DNA of 64,000 nucleotides from Sporosarcina quadrami (GCF_014836615.1 NZ_JACSQN010000013.1:1-64000), one strand, 5' to 3'. Shown: positions 7,144 through 16,087, counted from the stretch's first letter. Numbers and translations are program-made. Notes: generated by a model from the sequence alone, not told the origin.

Positions 7144-8337
7144 ATGCTAAAAGATCGGATTTATTACGAAGATGCTTATCAAAAAACATTCATTTCTCGC
7201 ATTTTACATACAAGCAAGGATGTACAAGATCGCCCATATGCAGTGCTCGAAAACACCGCTTTTTATCCGACCGGTGGAGGTCAACCCCATGATGCAGGCA
7301 CACTCAACGGAATAATCGTCATTGATGTGGAGGAGGTGGATGGAGAAATTCGTCACTTCCTTGCAGAAGCACTTCATTCTAACGACGAAGTGGAGGGTCA
7401 AGTCGATTGGAATCGCCGCTTTGATCATATGCAACAACACGCGGGACAGCATATATTAACTGCCGCGTTTGTCGAGCTGTTCAGTTTCCCGACAATTAGT
7501 TTCCATCTAGGCAAAGGCCTTGTTTCCATCGATCTCGATGTGGAAGATATCTCGCCGGAGCAATTATCGGCTGCCGAACGCTTTGCGAATGAAATTATTC
7601 TTGAAAACCGTCCTATCCAAACTAAATTCATTACCGAAGATGAACTGCAACACTATAATCTTCGCAAACAACTTGCGGTGACAGATGAAATCAGGCTTGT
7701 CATCATCCCGGAATTTGACTACAACGGTTGCGGAGGAACGCATCCACGTTCGACAGGTGAAGTCGGTTTGTTGAAAATCATCTCGACTGAAAAACAGAAA
7801 AGGAAAATCCGTGTACACTTTGTTTGCGGAAATCGCGTGCTGGATCAATTGCACCGGAAACACGAAGAATTATCTACAGCCTCGAAACTGTTAAGTGCAC
7901 CTGAAGATGGCGTTGCCGCTGCTATCGATAAGTTACTTGAAACGAATCGTGCCACTGAGAAATCACTTGAAGACGCACAAGAAGCACTGTTGATATTCGA
8001 GGCAAAAGAATTAATAACACGTCAAACAGATTCTGTTATAAAAGCATCTTTCACTAACCGTACAGTTCAGGAACTCCAAAAACTGGCACGCTTGCTTGTG
8101 GGGGAAGGGAATGACTCAATCATTGCACTTCTCACCGCGGAAAACGGAGACAAGATACAATTCGTCGCTGCACGGGGTCCGTCCGCTACAGCAAGCATGA
8201 AAGCTGTTTCTGCTGCTGTGTTACCGCTTGTCAACGGAAAAGGTGGCGGTAACGATGCATTCGTCCAAGGTGGCGGAGAAAAGACAATGTCCGCTGTTGA
8301 GCTTGCCGATTTGATGGAGAACAGCTTGCAAAAATAA
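7144..8337 (+). CDS. AlaX-type alanyl-tRNA editing protein
   Basis: The 397-aa protein is a free-standing homologue of the editing part of AlaRS, which deacylates Ser- or Gly-tRNA(Ala). Zinc ligands are visible: H99 and H103 in QQHAGQH, and C196 and H200 in CGGTH. The N-terminal ~90 residues (AFYPTGGGQPHD) match the AlaX barrel, and the C-terminal ~150 residues fit a DHHA1 domain (GKGGGNDAFVQGGG), making it the long AlaX-L type. The ATG at 7144 has AGGAGATG upstream. It is a single-gene unit closed by a bidirectional terminator. Confidence 0.93.
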   Translation: MLKDRIYYEDAYQKTFISRILHTSKDVQDRPYAVLENTAFYPTGGGQPHDAGTLNGIIVIDVEEVDGEIRHFLAEALHSNDEVEGQVDWNRRFDHMQQHAGQHILTAAFVELFSFPTISFHLGKGLVSIDLDVEDISPEQLSAAERFANEIILENRPIQTKFITEDELQHYNLRKQLAVTDEIRLVIIPEFDYNGCGGTHPRSTGEVGLLKIISTEKQKRKIRVHFVCGNRVLDQLHRKHEELSTASKLLSAPEDGVAAAIDKLLETNRATEKSLEDAQEALLIFEAKELITRQTDSVIKASFTNRTVQELQKLARLLVGEGNDSIIALLTAENGDKIQFVAARGPSATASMKAVSAAVLPLVNGKGGGNDAFVQGGGEKTMSAVELADLMENSLQK

Positions 8338-8380
8338 AAAAATCCTCCCGATGTGCAGTAATTGCATCGGGAGGATTTTA
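8338..8380. terminator. Bidirectional terminator between convergent genes
   Basis: AATCCTCCCGATG and CATCGGGAGGATT form a 13-bp perfect stem with an 11-nt loop. A- and T-runs flank both sides, serving the AlaX gene and the cytochrome c gene. Confidence 0.9.
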
Positions 8381-8384
8381 GTTA

Positions 8385-9353
8385 TCAGTTTTTACCTAGC
8401 ACTTCATTCCAATCAATTGTGCCGTCTTTGATGGCGTCGCGCTTGTCTTTCGTCATAATGTCTGTTGGACGTCCACCGTGCGGCCAGTCCTTGTCATGGT
8501 TTTTCCATTCAGGACGGTCATGCGATAGAATGAATGCAGCTAAATCACTCGATTCCTGGTCAGTCAACGTACCCGCAGCACCGATTGGCATATTGTGCTG
8601 AATGTAACCGGCCATTTTCGACAATCTTGCAATGCCTGCCCCGTCGTTAAATGAACCATCGCCCCATAGAGCCGGTCCTGTGTTAGAACCTGTTCCAGAT
8701 CCGTCGCCTGCGTGACAAGCGATACAAGACTGCTGATATAACTGTTCTCCATCGGCAATGCTAGGGACAGGAACGTTTTCCATATTGCTTTTGCCACGCC
8801 AAGGTAGTTCAGCACCTACAGGAATTCCTTCAGAAATATACGTCAAATAAGCAACCATTGCATCTAAATCTTCATCGTCATCTGCAAATTTCTGGCCATT
8901 CATACTTCTTACCATACACCCATTAATGCGTTCTTCGATTGTAACAATTTGGCCTGAACGTCCAATGTACATCGGATAAACGGAAGCCATTCCAACTAAA
9001 GAAGATACTTCCTCATCCATGCCTGCTCCTGCGTGACAACTTGTACAAGATAGTTCATTGACACGCGCTTCTCCGTCTTCAGCAGTCGGCGCTTCACTTC
9101 TTAACACATTCGACGTGTCATTCGTCAATTCATAACCACGTAAAATGGCTTCTCCCAATGGGCCGTCCGGTACATCATCCAAAGATGGTGGATTATGTAC
9201 AATGCCCGCTACTTGTGTTGGTGGTTCTACAATTGGTGCATCATTGTTGTTCGTTGCTTCTTTGTTGGCCTTCAGCTGATAAGCCATCGCACCAATCATT
9301 GCAAACGCTACAACTAATAGGAATCCTAGAACGAGTGTTGATGTTTTTCTCAT
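8385..9353 (-). CDS. Membrane-anchored diheme cytochrome c, TsdA-like
   Basis: The 322-aa protein has an N-terminal membrane anchor (residues 6-25, no lipobox Cys) and two haem c sites, CTSCH (103-107) and CIACH (210-214). ERINGCMVRSMNG (141-153) and SFNDGAGIARLS match the thiosulfate dehydrogenase TsdA family; C146 sits where TsdA has its unusual Cys axial haem ligand, and M255 is a candidate ligand for the second haem. TsdA oxidises thiosulfate to tetrathionate outside the membrane. AGGAGG precedes the ATG. It is monocistronic. It could alternatively be a generic electron-transfer cytochrome for the nearby GMC dehydrogenase. Confidence 0.85.
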   Translation of the reverse strand: MRKTSTLVLGFLLVVAFAMIGAMAYQLKANKEATNNNDAPIVEPPTQVAGIVHNPPSLDDVPDGPLGEAILRGYELTNDTSNVLRSEAPTAEDGEARVNELSCTSCHAGAGMDEEVSSLVGMASVYPMYIGRSGQIVTIEERINGCMVRSMNGQKFADDDEDLDAMVAYLTYISEGIPVGAELPWRGKSNMENVPVPSIADGEQLYQQSCIACHAGDGSGTGSNTGPALWGDGSFNDGAGIARLSKMAGYIQHNMPIGAAGTLTDQESSDLAAFILSHDRPEWKNHDKDWPHGGRPTDIMTKDKRDAIKDGTIDWNEVLGKN

Positions 9354-9547
9354 TTCTAATACCTCCTCTTCTTATACTTATAGTGTAACTATTAAACTAG
9401 TGATTTCTGCATTATTTTCATTTTGTTTTAATTCTGAAACAACTTTGTGGCGAATTAAAGAAATTAAGCAGATTATCCTAGCCATCTATGACTATAAATG
9501 TCTCATGTAAGTATATAGACTATGCCCTAATACATGCTTATTTTCAT

Positions 9548-9652
9548 ATCACCACTTGTTCATCCTCTATCACCGCTTAACCGGCTTCTATAACCGCTTA
9601 TCTGCACTCTATCACCGCTCAACCGTCTTCTATCACCACTCGCCCACTTTAT
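9548..9652. repeat. 21-bp tandem array A2 (5 units)
   Basis: Five consecutive 21-bp units start ATCACCACT, ATCACCGCT, ATAACCGCT, ATCACCGCT and ATCACCACT; the tails are variable but mostly end in TCT. The array lies upstream of the cytochrome c gene and downstream of proS, just beyond the proS terminator. The rest of the 360-bp gap (9354-9547) is AT-rich and must hold the cytochrome promoter. Confidence 0.9.
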
Positions 9653-9658
9653 GGAAAT

Positions 9659-9701
9659 GAAAAAGCCCCCCACCTAGCCGAACACAGCTAAATAAGAGGC
9701 C
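9659..9701 (-). terminator. Intrinsic terminator of proS
   Basis: On the minus strand GCCTC pairs with a GGGGC stretch outside an inner TAGC/GCTA stem, followed by T5. It lies 13 nt beyond the proS stop codon. The stem is interrupted, so the exact fold is uncertain. Confidence 0.65.
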
Positions 9702-9713
9702 CCTCTTCAACTT

Positions 9714-11150
9714 TTAGTAAGCTCTAGCAAACCACACAGTGTGCTTCGAGTCTTTACCACAATTAATGCATGTCGACTTTTCAGCCGGCGGGTTGAACGG
9801 AATATTACGTGTTGTAAATTTCGTTTCTTCCTTCACATGCTCTTCACACTCATCGTCGCCACACCATCCAGCAAGTATCCAACCAGGGATTTCACTGTTG
9901 TCGACTGAATCAGCAATATGCTTCTTCAACTCGTCCAATGTATCGATATGTGTATGCGAATGCTCTTCGCGGAATGCGCGTGCCTTTTCAAGCAGGCGTG
10001 TTTGCATCGTTTGCAGTTCTTGCTCGATGCTTTCGACTAGATTCGATAAATCGACAGCGACTTTCTCATCTGCGTCACGCGCTTTCATCAGCGCCTGTTC
10101 ATTCTCCAAATCACGTGGACCGAGTTCAACACGGACAGGAACACCTTTGAGTTCCCATTCATTGAATTTATATCCTGGCGACTGATCGGAATCATCCAAA
10201 CGTACACGAATATCTTTTGCTTTCAATTCTTTGAAAATCGCGTCAAGCCTCTCCATGATGGCAGGGTTCTTCTTCCACGGACCAACTGGAATGAGCACAA
10301 CTTGTGTCGGTGCTACTCGTGGTGGCAACACTAACCCTTGCTCGTCACCGTGAACCATAATAACAGAACCGATTAGGCGAGTAGATGTACCCCATGATGT
10401 AGTGTGAACGAATTCATGTCGGTTTTCTTTCGTCAAATATTTAATGTCGAATGCTTCAGCAAACTTCGTTCCTAAGTAGTGTGATGTACCCGCTTGAACG
10501 GCCTTTCCGTCCTTCATCATCGCTTCGATTGAATACGTATCAACAGCACCCGCAAAACGCTCTGAAGGTGTCTTCTGACCGTCATATACAGGAATTGCCA
10601 GCAATTCCTCAACAACTTCTTTATAAATGTTCAACATTTGCATTGTTTCTGCACGCGCTTCATCTTCGTCAACATGTGCCGTATGTCCTTCTTGCCATAA
10701 GAATTCCGATGTACGGATGAATGGCAATGTTTTCTTTTCCCAACGGAATACGTTCGCCCATTGATTAATCAATACTGGCAAGTCGCGGTAGCTCTTAATC
10801 CAATCCGAATACAAATGACCGATCATCGTTTCAGATGTCGGACGGAGTGCTAAACGCTCTTCCAACTTTTCGCCTGCAGCCTCCGTTACCCATGGTAGTT
10901 CAGGAGAGAACCCTTCGATATGATCCTTTTCCTTCTCAAAGAACGATTCCGGAATCAACATCGGGAAATACGCGTTCCTATGACCTGTTTCTTTAAAGCG
11001 TTTGTTCATCTCGTCCTGGATATGCTCCCAAATTTCGTAACCATCCGGTTTAAATGCAATACATCCACGGACTGGTGTGTAATCCATCAAATCCGCCTTC
11101 TGGATCGTATCGATATACCATTTTGAAAAATCGTTTTTCTGATTGCTCAT
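9714..11150 (-). CDS. proS: Prolyl-tRNA synthetase, archaeal/eukaryal-like (ProS type 3)
   Basis: The 478-aa class II synthetase charges tRNA(Pro). It lacks the ~180-residue editing insertion of the longer bacterial type and has the C-terminal extension ending WFARAY, features of the archaeal/eukaryal form. Visible blocks: RPTSETMIGHLYSDWI (motif 1/2 region), FRWEKKTLPFIRTSEFLWQE (motif 2) and SWGTSTRLIGSVIMVHGDE (motif 3 region). Four cysteines near the C-terminus (CGDDEC and CINC) could bind zinc. The ATG at 11150 has GGGAGGAA upstream. A T-box leader with a proline specifier precedes it. Confidence 0.96.
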   Translation of the reverse strand: MSNQKNDFSKWYIDTIQKADLMDYTPVRGCIAFKPDGYEIWEHIQDEMNKRFKETGHRNAYFPMLIPESFFEKEKDHIEGFSPELPWVTEAAGEKLEERLALRPTSETMIGHLYSDWIKSYRDLPVLINQWANVFRWEKKTLPFIRTSEFLWQEGHTAHVDEDEARAETMQMLNIYKEVVEELLAIPVYDGQKTPSERFAGAVDTYSIEAMMKDGKAVQAGTSHYLGTKFAEAFDIKYLTKENRHEFVHTTSWGTSTRLIGSVIMVHGDEQGLVLPPRVAPTQVVLIPVGPWKKNPAIMERLDAIFKELKAKDIRVRLDDSDQSPGYKFNEWELKGVPVRVELGPRDLENEQALMKARDADEKVAVDLSNLVESIEQELQTMQTRLLEKARAFREEHSHTHIDTLDELKKHIADSVDNSEIPGWILAGWCGDDECEEHVKEETKFTTRNIPFNPPAEKSTCINCGKDSKHTVWFARAY

Positions 11151-11173
11151 AATAATTTCCTCCCTATACATAA

Positions 11174-11422
11174 TAAAAAGCACATAGTCGTCCCTCAAAT
11201 AAGGACGTCTTTGTGCTGGATAGACGTGGTACCACCTTCGTTCAGCCTATGATTGTTGACAATCATAAGCCCTCGGACGTTTAGTAACGAAAACGACTCG
11301 GTTATGTTTACATAACATCTCCGTGGTAGGGTTCGATGAAAAGCGGTGGTATAGCTCTCAGCAATCACTATACTTTCTGGTTCACAATTTTCATTTACTG
11401 GGCCACATCTCTGATTCCATAT
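11174..11422 (-). ncRNA. T-box riboswitch with proline specifier (proS leader)
   Basis: Read on the minus strand, the leader has stem I with an AGTA loop-E element opposite GAACCCTA, whose CCC/CCT (11331-11328) reads as a proline codon followed by A. It then has the conserved T-box AAGGTGGTACCACG (about 11239-11226) and a terminator, AGCACAAAGACGTCC pairing with GGGACG-CT-GTGCT before T5 (11217-11175). Uncharged tRNA(Pro) would bind the specifier and T-box, form the antiterminator and turn on proS. Confidence 0.92.
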
Positions 11423-11429
11423 TGCTTAT

Positions 11430-11458
11430 AATATACCAAAGTTTCGCGTTCCATACAA
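11430..11458 (-). promoter_or_regulatory. Likely SigA promoter of the proS T-box leader
   Basis: On the minus strand TTGTAT (11458-11453) and TATATT (11435-11430) are spaced by 17 nt and lie just upstream of the T-box leader. The -10 matches 5 of 6 bases; the -35 is weak. Confidence 0.5.
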
Positions 11459-11561
11459 ATTGATTCACTTTTCTTAACACGTCTTTTGCTCTTTTGACAC
11501 GACTTGGCTTATTCTGTTTATTTGATATAGTAGATAGGAACCTATCGGATGGAGGAATTAA

Positions 11562-11903
11562 ATGATGAGCACACTACCAAATTGTCCTAAATGTAATTCA
11601 GAATACACATATGAAGACGGGAATCTGTTTGTCTGCCCTGAATGCGCACATGAATGGACAACAGAATCTGAAGTGGAAACCCAAGAAGAGAAAGTGTACC
11701 GCGATTCAAATGGAAACGTCTTGAACGATGGCGATACGATTACCGTCATTAAAGATTTAAAAGTAAAAGGTAGTTCCAATGTTGTCAAAATGGGGACACG
11801 AGTGAAAAACATCAAATTGGTCGACGGGGATCATGATATCGACTGCAAAATTGACGGTTTCGGCCAAATGCAACTGAAAACGGAATTCGTTAAGAAAATC
11901 TGA
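11562..11903 (+). CDS. PhnA/YjdM family zinc ribbon protein
   Basis: The 113-aa protein starts with a zinc ribbon, C8-x2-C11 and C25-x2-C28 (NCPKC and VCPECAHEW), followed by the PhnA domain [20 protein letters not shown]. The name comes from an alkylphosphonate gene cluster, but its role there is not catalytic and remains unclear. The protein length equals the family norm. GGAGG lies 6 nt before the ATG at 11562. It is monocistronic, convergent with ctaG and sharing a bidirectional terminator with it. Confidence 0.92.
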   Translation: MMSTLPNCPKCNSEYTYEDGNLFVCPECAHEWTTESEVETQEEKVYRDSNGNVLNDGDTITVIKDLKVKGSSNVVKMGTRVKNIKLVDGDHDIDCKIDGFGQMQLKTEFVKKI

Positions 11904-11910
11904 TTCCAAT

Positions 11911-11945
11911 AAACCGCTGACTTGAGCAAATCAAGTCAGCGGTTT
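11911..11945. terminator. Bidirectional terminator
   Basis: A perfect 15-bp stem (AAACCGCTGACTTGA and complement) with a 5-nt loop serves the PhnA-type gene and the convergent ctaG gene; its right arm overlaps the last codons of ctaG. Confidence 0.9.
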
Positions 11946-12742
11946 TTCACTCCTTCAAGTTTAACAATCATTAGCAAACTCGCTTTATGCAACCCAAGCA
12001 TAAGGAATCCAGACAGAGCTTGGTCGTATTTTGTGTTGAATGGCGATGGCAATAAGTCTGAAGATCCTAAGCTCGGCGGCAGACATAGATGCACAGATAG
12101 CTGGGTTAGTAGTGGGTTATTTCCCCCATCCATAAATGCGGTCAATATAAATAATAGACAGGCTGGCAAAAGTAAATAACCGCTAAGCATGGCATACCGT
12201 TTCATTTCATCCTTAGACAGTCTAGTACTAGGATCTGACGAAACCATCGGCCACCACATACCGAAAGAAAGTATGAATAGCAAGGTTAAGTATGTATTTT
12301 GCAACACCGGGATGGACACTAAAACGGACAGCAGGAATGGCAAATGATAGAGTAAAAACAGGATTGCGAATAGGGAAAGTACGACAATAGGGGGGTGCTG
12401 AGGAGTAGGTAGACGTTTAATCCGTGAAATCTCTATCAGTTTAACAAAAAATGTTTCTGGAATCCCTAGCAACAAAATCGGCGGAATAATAAAATACAAG
12501 ATACTCATTTGAATCATATGCAAGCTAAACGAAAGATGGCTGAGTACCGCTAACGGGCTCGCTACTACAATGGATAGCGTGACAGCACTGCTTATAAATA
12601 GAATAGGTTGCAAACTACGCAAACTAAGCTCCGTGTAAATTCGTATAGAACGGACATACATAGCGATTACGATAAACACGATGACTATGATTGGCCATTT
12701 CCATGTCATTTGACCAGTCAACAGGAATTCAATCGTCATCAC
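11936..12742 (-). CDS. ctaG: Cytochrome c oxidase assembly factor CtaG (Caa3_CtaG family)
   Basis: The 268-aa polytopic membrane protein has about seven transmembrane segments. Family features include SLHMIQMSILYFIIPPILLL and a central LSFGMWWP segment. CtaG is needed for assembly of the caa3 oxidase, probably in copper delivery to the CuB site. The open frame begins GTG-ATG (12742/12739) and the ribosome site (AAAGGGGG) is rather distant, so the start may be off by a codon. It stands alone, away from any oxidase operon, but near a cytochrome c and a membrane dehydrogenase. Confidence 0.88.
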   Translation of the reverse strand: MMTIEFLLTGQMTWKWPIIVIVFIVIAMYVRSIRIYTELSLRSLQPILFISSAVTLSIVVASPLAVLSHLSFSLHMIQMSILYFIIPPILLLGIPETFFVKLIEISRIKRLPTPQHPPIVVLSLFAILFLLYHLPFLLSVLVSIPVLQNTYLTLLFILSFGMWWPMVSSDPSTRLSKDEMKRYAMLSGYLLLPACLLFILTAFMDGGNNPLLTQLSVHLCLPPSLGSSDLLPSPFNTKYDQALSGFLMLGLHKASLLMIVKLEGVKNR

Positions 12743-12818
12743 TAGCTGTTTGGCCCCCTTTCATATCAACGTCTTGCCTTAGTATATGATATGTAGCCTC
12801 ATTTATTGCCCATAGTAA

Positions 12819-12850
12819 AAAGCACACTCATCCTAAGACGAGTGTGCTTT
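12819..12850 (-). terminator. Intrinsic terminator of the dehydrogenase operon
   Basis: AAAGCACACTC and GAGTGTGCTTT form an 11-bp stem with a 10-nt loop; on the minus strand T5 follows. It lies 15 nt beyond the GMC gene stop codon. Confidence 0.85.
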
Positions 12851-12864
12851 GGTATGTTGTTTCA

Positions 12865-14610
12865 TTACACATGTGTGCTAACTTCTTTACGCGCTACCAA
12901 TGGACCGCCTTCTTTTAAATACTTCTCAATGCCTTCTGCCGCCCGATAGGCCAGTGCGCCAACTGTTTCCGTCGGGTGATGACCGGCAAATTGGGGGAAG
13001 TTAGCTGCTCCGACTACGAAGATATTTTCCGCGTCCCACATTTGTAAATAGTTGTTCACAGCTGACGTCGAAGGATCCGTACCCATGATGACACCACCTG
13101 CATAATGCCCGCCGTCATACACATGATCAAACTCTTCAGGTACTTGGTCTTCATCGATAATATCTGCGCCCATCGCTTCTAAAATCTCACGTGACTTCTC
13201 AATACCAAACTTTGCGATATTGCGATCCTGATCGGTATATTTAAATGTTATACGCAAAAGCGGATCGCCATAATCGTCCTTATACGTCGGATCCAAGTCT
13301 ACATAATTATGCCACCACGCCATATTCGCAGATGTATACCAAACAACTAATGATCTGTACGTGTAATGAAGTGATTTTTTCTTATAATCCGCACCCCATC
13401 CTGGCGTTCCACTCGGTACGTGATTGCTAGCGATTGCGCCTTTACCGTACTGTCTCATTTCAATTCCGCCGCCGTTGATGAAATCGACGTTCGTATGATC
13501 GAAGTTGTCACCTGCATAATCGCCTACAGCTCCACCTAATGCGCCTGCGCCTGCATAATAGTTGAACTTCTTATCCTCAAAATAACCGCGTGCACCGAGG
13601 AACGTAATGCCGAATTGCCCATTATAATTTCGCCCGATCACACCTTTTCGTGTTTTCGGATCATATGGTTTACCGATTCCCGATAGCAACAATAGACGGT
13701 TATTCGTAAATGTGAACGCAGCAAGGACGACAACGTCTGCAGGTTGTTCAAACTCTTCGCCTGTTAGCGTATTGACATACAAGACACCTGTCGCTTTACC
13801 GTTCTTGTATAGTACACGGCGTACATAGGATCCTACTCTTGCTTCGAAGTTCCCGGTCTTTTGCGCTGTCGGCAAAACCGTTACAAGCGGATCCGATTTC
13901 GCACCGAAATCACATCCATATTGTGTACAAAACGCACAATACATACAAGCATTCATCACTTCACCATCAGGGTTCGTATACCCCTGCGATAAATTACCCG
14001 CAGGTACTTGGAATGGATGCAAGCCCAGTTTCTTTGCGCCTTCTTTAAACAATTTTATCGGTGGTGATTCTTTCATCGGCGGGTTAGGATAGTCACTCGA
14101 TCGATCAGGACCAAGGGGATCAGGTTCTCCCGAAATGCCGGCCGTCTTTTCCCAACGATCATAGTATTTCTCCATCTCGTCGTATGTGATACCCCAGTCC
14201 TGAATAGTCATTCCTTCAGGGATCTTCGCTTTCCCGTAACGTTCAATTGTTTTGCTTCTAATCTCAAAATCATATGGTTTCCAACGGTAGGATGCACCTG
14301 CCCAGTGAACACTTCCGCCACCTAAATCATTCCCTGCCATCATTTCTTTACGGGTGCGGACAGGAAGGGCCACTTCGTCGAGATTGTTACGTGATGTAAT
14401 GGTTTCAGAAGAGAGGTTTTGCATCATTTCATAGCGGTTTGTATAACGCAGCTCATCTTTCACCCCTATGTAATCATCTCTCGTCTGATTCTTCCCACGT
14501 TCTAGCGCAACTACTTTATATCCTGCTTTCGCAAGTTCGGCTGATACAACTCCACCCGCCCATCCCGTTCCAACAACGACTACATCCACTTTTTCTAACT
14601 TAGTTACCAT
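12865..14610 (-). CDS. GMC-type FAD oxidoreductase, gluconate 2-dehydrogenase large subunit-like
   Basis: The 581-aa flavoprotein has an N-terminal FAD-binding motif VVVGTGWAGG (residues 11-20) and a C-terminal GMC block with tandem histidines (FAGHHPTETVG) that act in proton abstraction from the substrate alcohol. Four cysteines, C222, C225, C228 and C233, are clustered as in the large subunits of FAD-dependent sugar/polyol dehydrogenases that carry an iron-sulfur cluster for electron transfer. GGAGG lies 8 nt before the ATG. The Tat-exported small subunit gene is 16 bp upstream. Actual substrate (gluconate, another sugar acid or polyol) cannot be told. Confidence 0.9.
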   Translation of the reverse strand: MVTKLEKVDVVVVGTGWAGGVVSAELAKAGYKVVALERGKNQTRDDYIGVKDELRYTNRYEMMQNLSSETITSRNNLDEVALPVRTRKEMMAGNDLGGGSVHWAGASYRWKPYDFEIRSKTIERYGKAKIPEGMTIQDWGITYDEMEKYYDRWEKTAGISGEPDPLGPDRSSDYPNPPMKESPPIKLFKEGAKKLGLHPFQVPAGNLSQGYTNPDGEVMNACMYCAFCTQYGCDFGAKSDPLVTVLPTAQKTGNFEARVGSYVRRVLYKNGKATGVLYVNTLTGEEFEQPADVVVLAAFTFTNNRLLLLSGIGKPYDPKTRKGVIGRNYNGQFGITFLGARGYFEDKKFNYYAGAGALGGAVGDYAGDNFDHTNVDFINGGGIEMRQYGKGAIASNHVPSGTPGWGADYKKKSLHYTYRSLVVWYTSANMAWWHNYVDLDPTYKDDYGDPLLRITFKYTDQDRNIAKFGIEKSREILEAMGADIIDEDQVPEEFDHVYDGGHYAGGVIMGTDPSTSAVNNYLQMWDAENIFVVGAANFPQFAGHHPTETVGALAYRAAEGIEKYLKEGGPLVARKEVSTHV

Positions 14611-14626
14611 CCATTTTCCCTCCTAA

Positions 14627-15457
14627 TTAATGACCTTGGTAATTTCGCAAACTCTGCTGATCTAATTTCACGAACTCTTCCACTTCAATTTGTGCAGCAT
14701 AGCTCGCTCGAGGACCTGGATATTCTTTCATCTTCCAGCCCATCATGTTTTTATTGCCTCCGTACACCGGATCTGCATAAGCACCTTCCAATGTCGTCTG
14801 CAAAAGCATATTAAAGAAGTTCTTCGACCCGATGCCTTTCAATTCAACTTTTCCATCTTCAAACATACGAAGCACTTCATCTTGTTGTTCGCCAGTAATC
14901 TTGACAAAACTGGCTCCAAACTCTTTTTGTGCAACATTATCCAGTTCACGCAGTCCAGTAACAAAAATTTCACTTCTCGTCATTTTCGTCTGGTAACGAG
15001 GTGTGGGTGCTGGTACTTGTGTTTCAGCATTCGGACCTTGTTTGTTTTGGTCTTTTGTAATATTGTGATTACCTGTGTTCGTCGTATAAACCGCAAAAGG
15101 CCCCTTCATATATTCTTTTGCATTGACTCCCCACTCTGTACTCAATTGTTTGTCAATGAAGTACGGTACACCAAGTTCAATTGCTCCAGGTCCCGAATCA
15201 TCTTTTGGATAAATACGTTCCGTAGCCGCCGCTAAAATGTCAAAATCCTGACCACGGCTGAAAAACACGCGTGCATCCTGGATCTGTCCATTGTCAGTTG
15301 CCGTCTGGACTTCCGGCTTCTGTTGAAGCTGGTTTGTCAATAGACCGCCAATAAGGCCGCCTCCGACTACTCCACCTGCGACAAGCCCGGTGTTTTTCAT
15401 AAAAGTACGGCGACTCATTCCTTTATGTTCATGTAAATCATTTGGGTTATCTGCCAT
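14627..15457 (-). CDS. Gluconate 2-dehydrogenase subunit 3 family protein, Tat signal
   Basis: The 276-aa protein begins with a twin-arginine signal: SRRTFMK (residues 15-21), a hydrophobic Gly/Val-rich stretch, then a long exported domain with FDILAAATERIYPKDDSGPGA, typical of the small subunit of gluconate 2-dehydrogenase. This subunit lacks a cofactor; its Tat signal likely carries the folded flavoprotein partner across the membrane by piggy-back. GGAGG precedes the ATG. It is first in a two-gene operon with the GMC subunit. The third, cytochrome c subunit usual for this complex is not adjacent. Confidence 0.9.
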   Translation of the reverse strand: MADNPNDLHEHKGMSRRTFMKNTGLVAGGVVGGGLIGGLLTNQLQQKPEVQTATDNGQIQDARVFFSRGQDFDILAAATERIYPKDDSGPGAIELGVPYFIDKQLSTEWGVNAKEYMKGPFAVYTTNTGNHNITKDQNKQGPNAETQVPAPTPRYQTKMTRSEIFVTGLRELDNVAQKEFGASFVKITGEQQDEVLRMFEDGKVELKGIGSKNFFNMLLQTTLEGAYADPVYGGNKNMMGWKMKEYPGPRASYAAQIEVEEFVKLDQQSLRNYQGH

Positions 15458-15661
15458 TTCAACTTCCTCCTTTTAGTAACTGCCGCTTTCTATTCATAGT
15501 TGCCAGAGCTATCCAAATCTATTCAAAACTAACGAGCCCTTCTGTAAATACGTTTAATTGAGTGACCAGAAGTTGATTTTGCACAACAACTCTTCTATAC
15601 TTTTTACACAAAAGCTTTTGTGACATTTACTTCCTATAGAATCAACGAGAGGAGATTGACT

Positions 15662-16087
15662 ATGTTAAAGACAACTGTGTTTGAACAATTGAAAACAGCT
15701 ATGAGGGAAAAGGATACACTCTCAAAAGGGGTACTTACTCTTTTAAAATCCGCTTTGGATTCTGCTGAAAAGGAAAAAGGGGAAGCACTTACGGAGCAAG
15801 AGGAGATTGCCATCGTCAACCGGGAAGTCAAACAGACGAACCAGTCACTCGACGGCGCGAAACAAGCCCAGCGTGAGGACTTGATTGAGCAGGAAGAGAA
15901 GAAATTGGTCTTGCTAAAGACGTTCTTGCCGAAGCAGCTGAGCGAAGATGAAGTGAAAGCCCTGCTCACTGAAGCAGGCGTCACTAAAGGCATGAACATG
16001 GGAGAGGCGATGAAAATCGCCAAGCCGGCACTTGCAGGAAAGACGGACGGCGCGACGATGTCTAAGGCTGTTAAAGATTTGATTTAA
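15662..16087 (+). CDS. yqeY: GatB/YqeY domain protein
   Basis: The 141-aa, Lys/Glu-rich, mostly helical protein shows the YqeY pattern: MREKDTLSKGVLTLLKSAL at the start, then a middle EQEEIAIVNREVKQ and a C-terminal KGMNMGEAMKIAKPALAGK. It resembles the tRNA-binding tail domain of amidotransferase subunit GatB, but as a stand-alone protein its role is unknown. Usual family length is about 148 aa. GAGGAGAT precedes the ATG at 15662. In many Bacillales yqeY follows rpsU; here it stands alone, so it may be a second copy. Confidence 0.9.
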   Translation: MLKTTVFEQLKTAMREKDTLSKGVLTLLKSALDSAEKEKGEALTEQEEIAIVNREVKQTNQSLDGAKQAQREDLIEQEEKKLVLLKTFLPKQLSEDEVKALLTEAGVTKGMNMGEAMKIAKPALAGKTDGATMSKAVKDLI

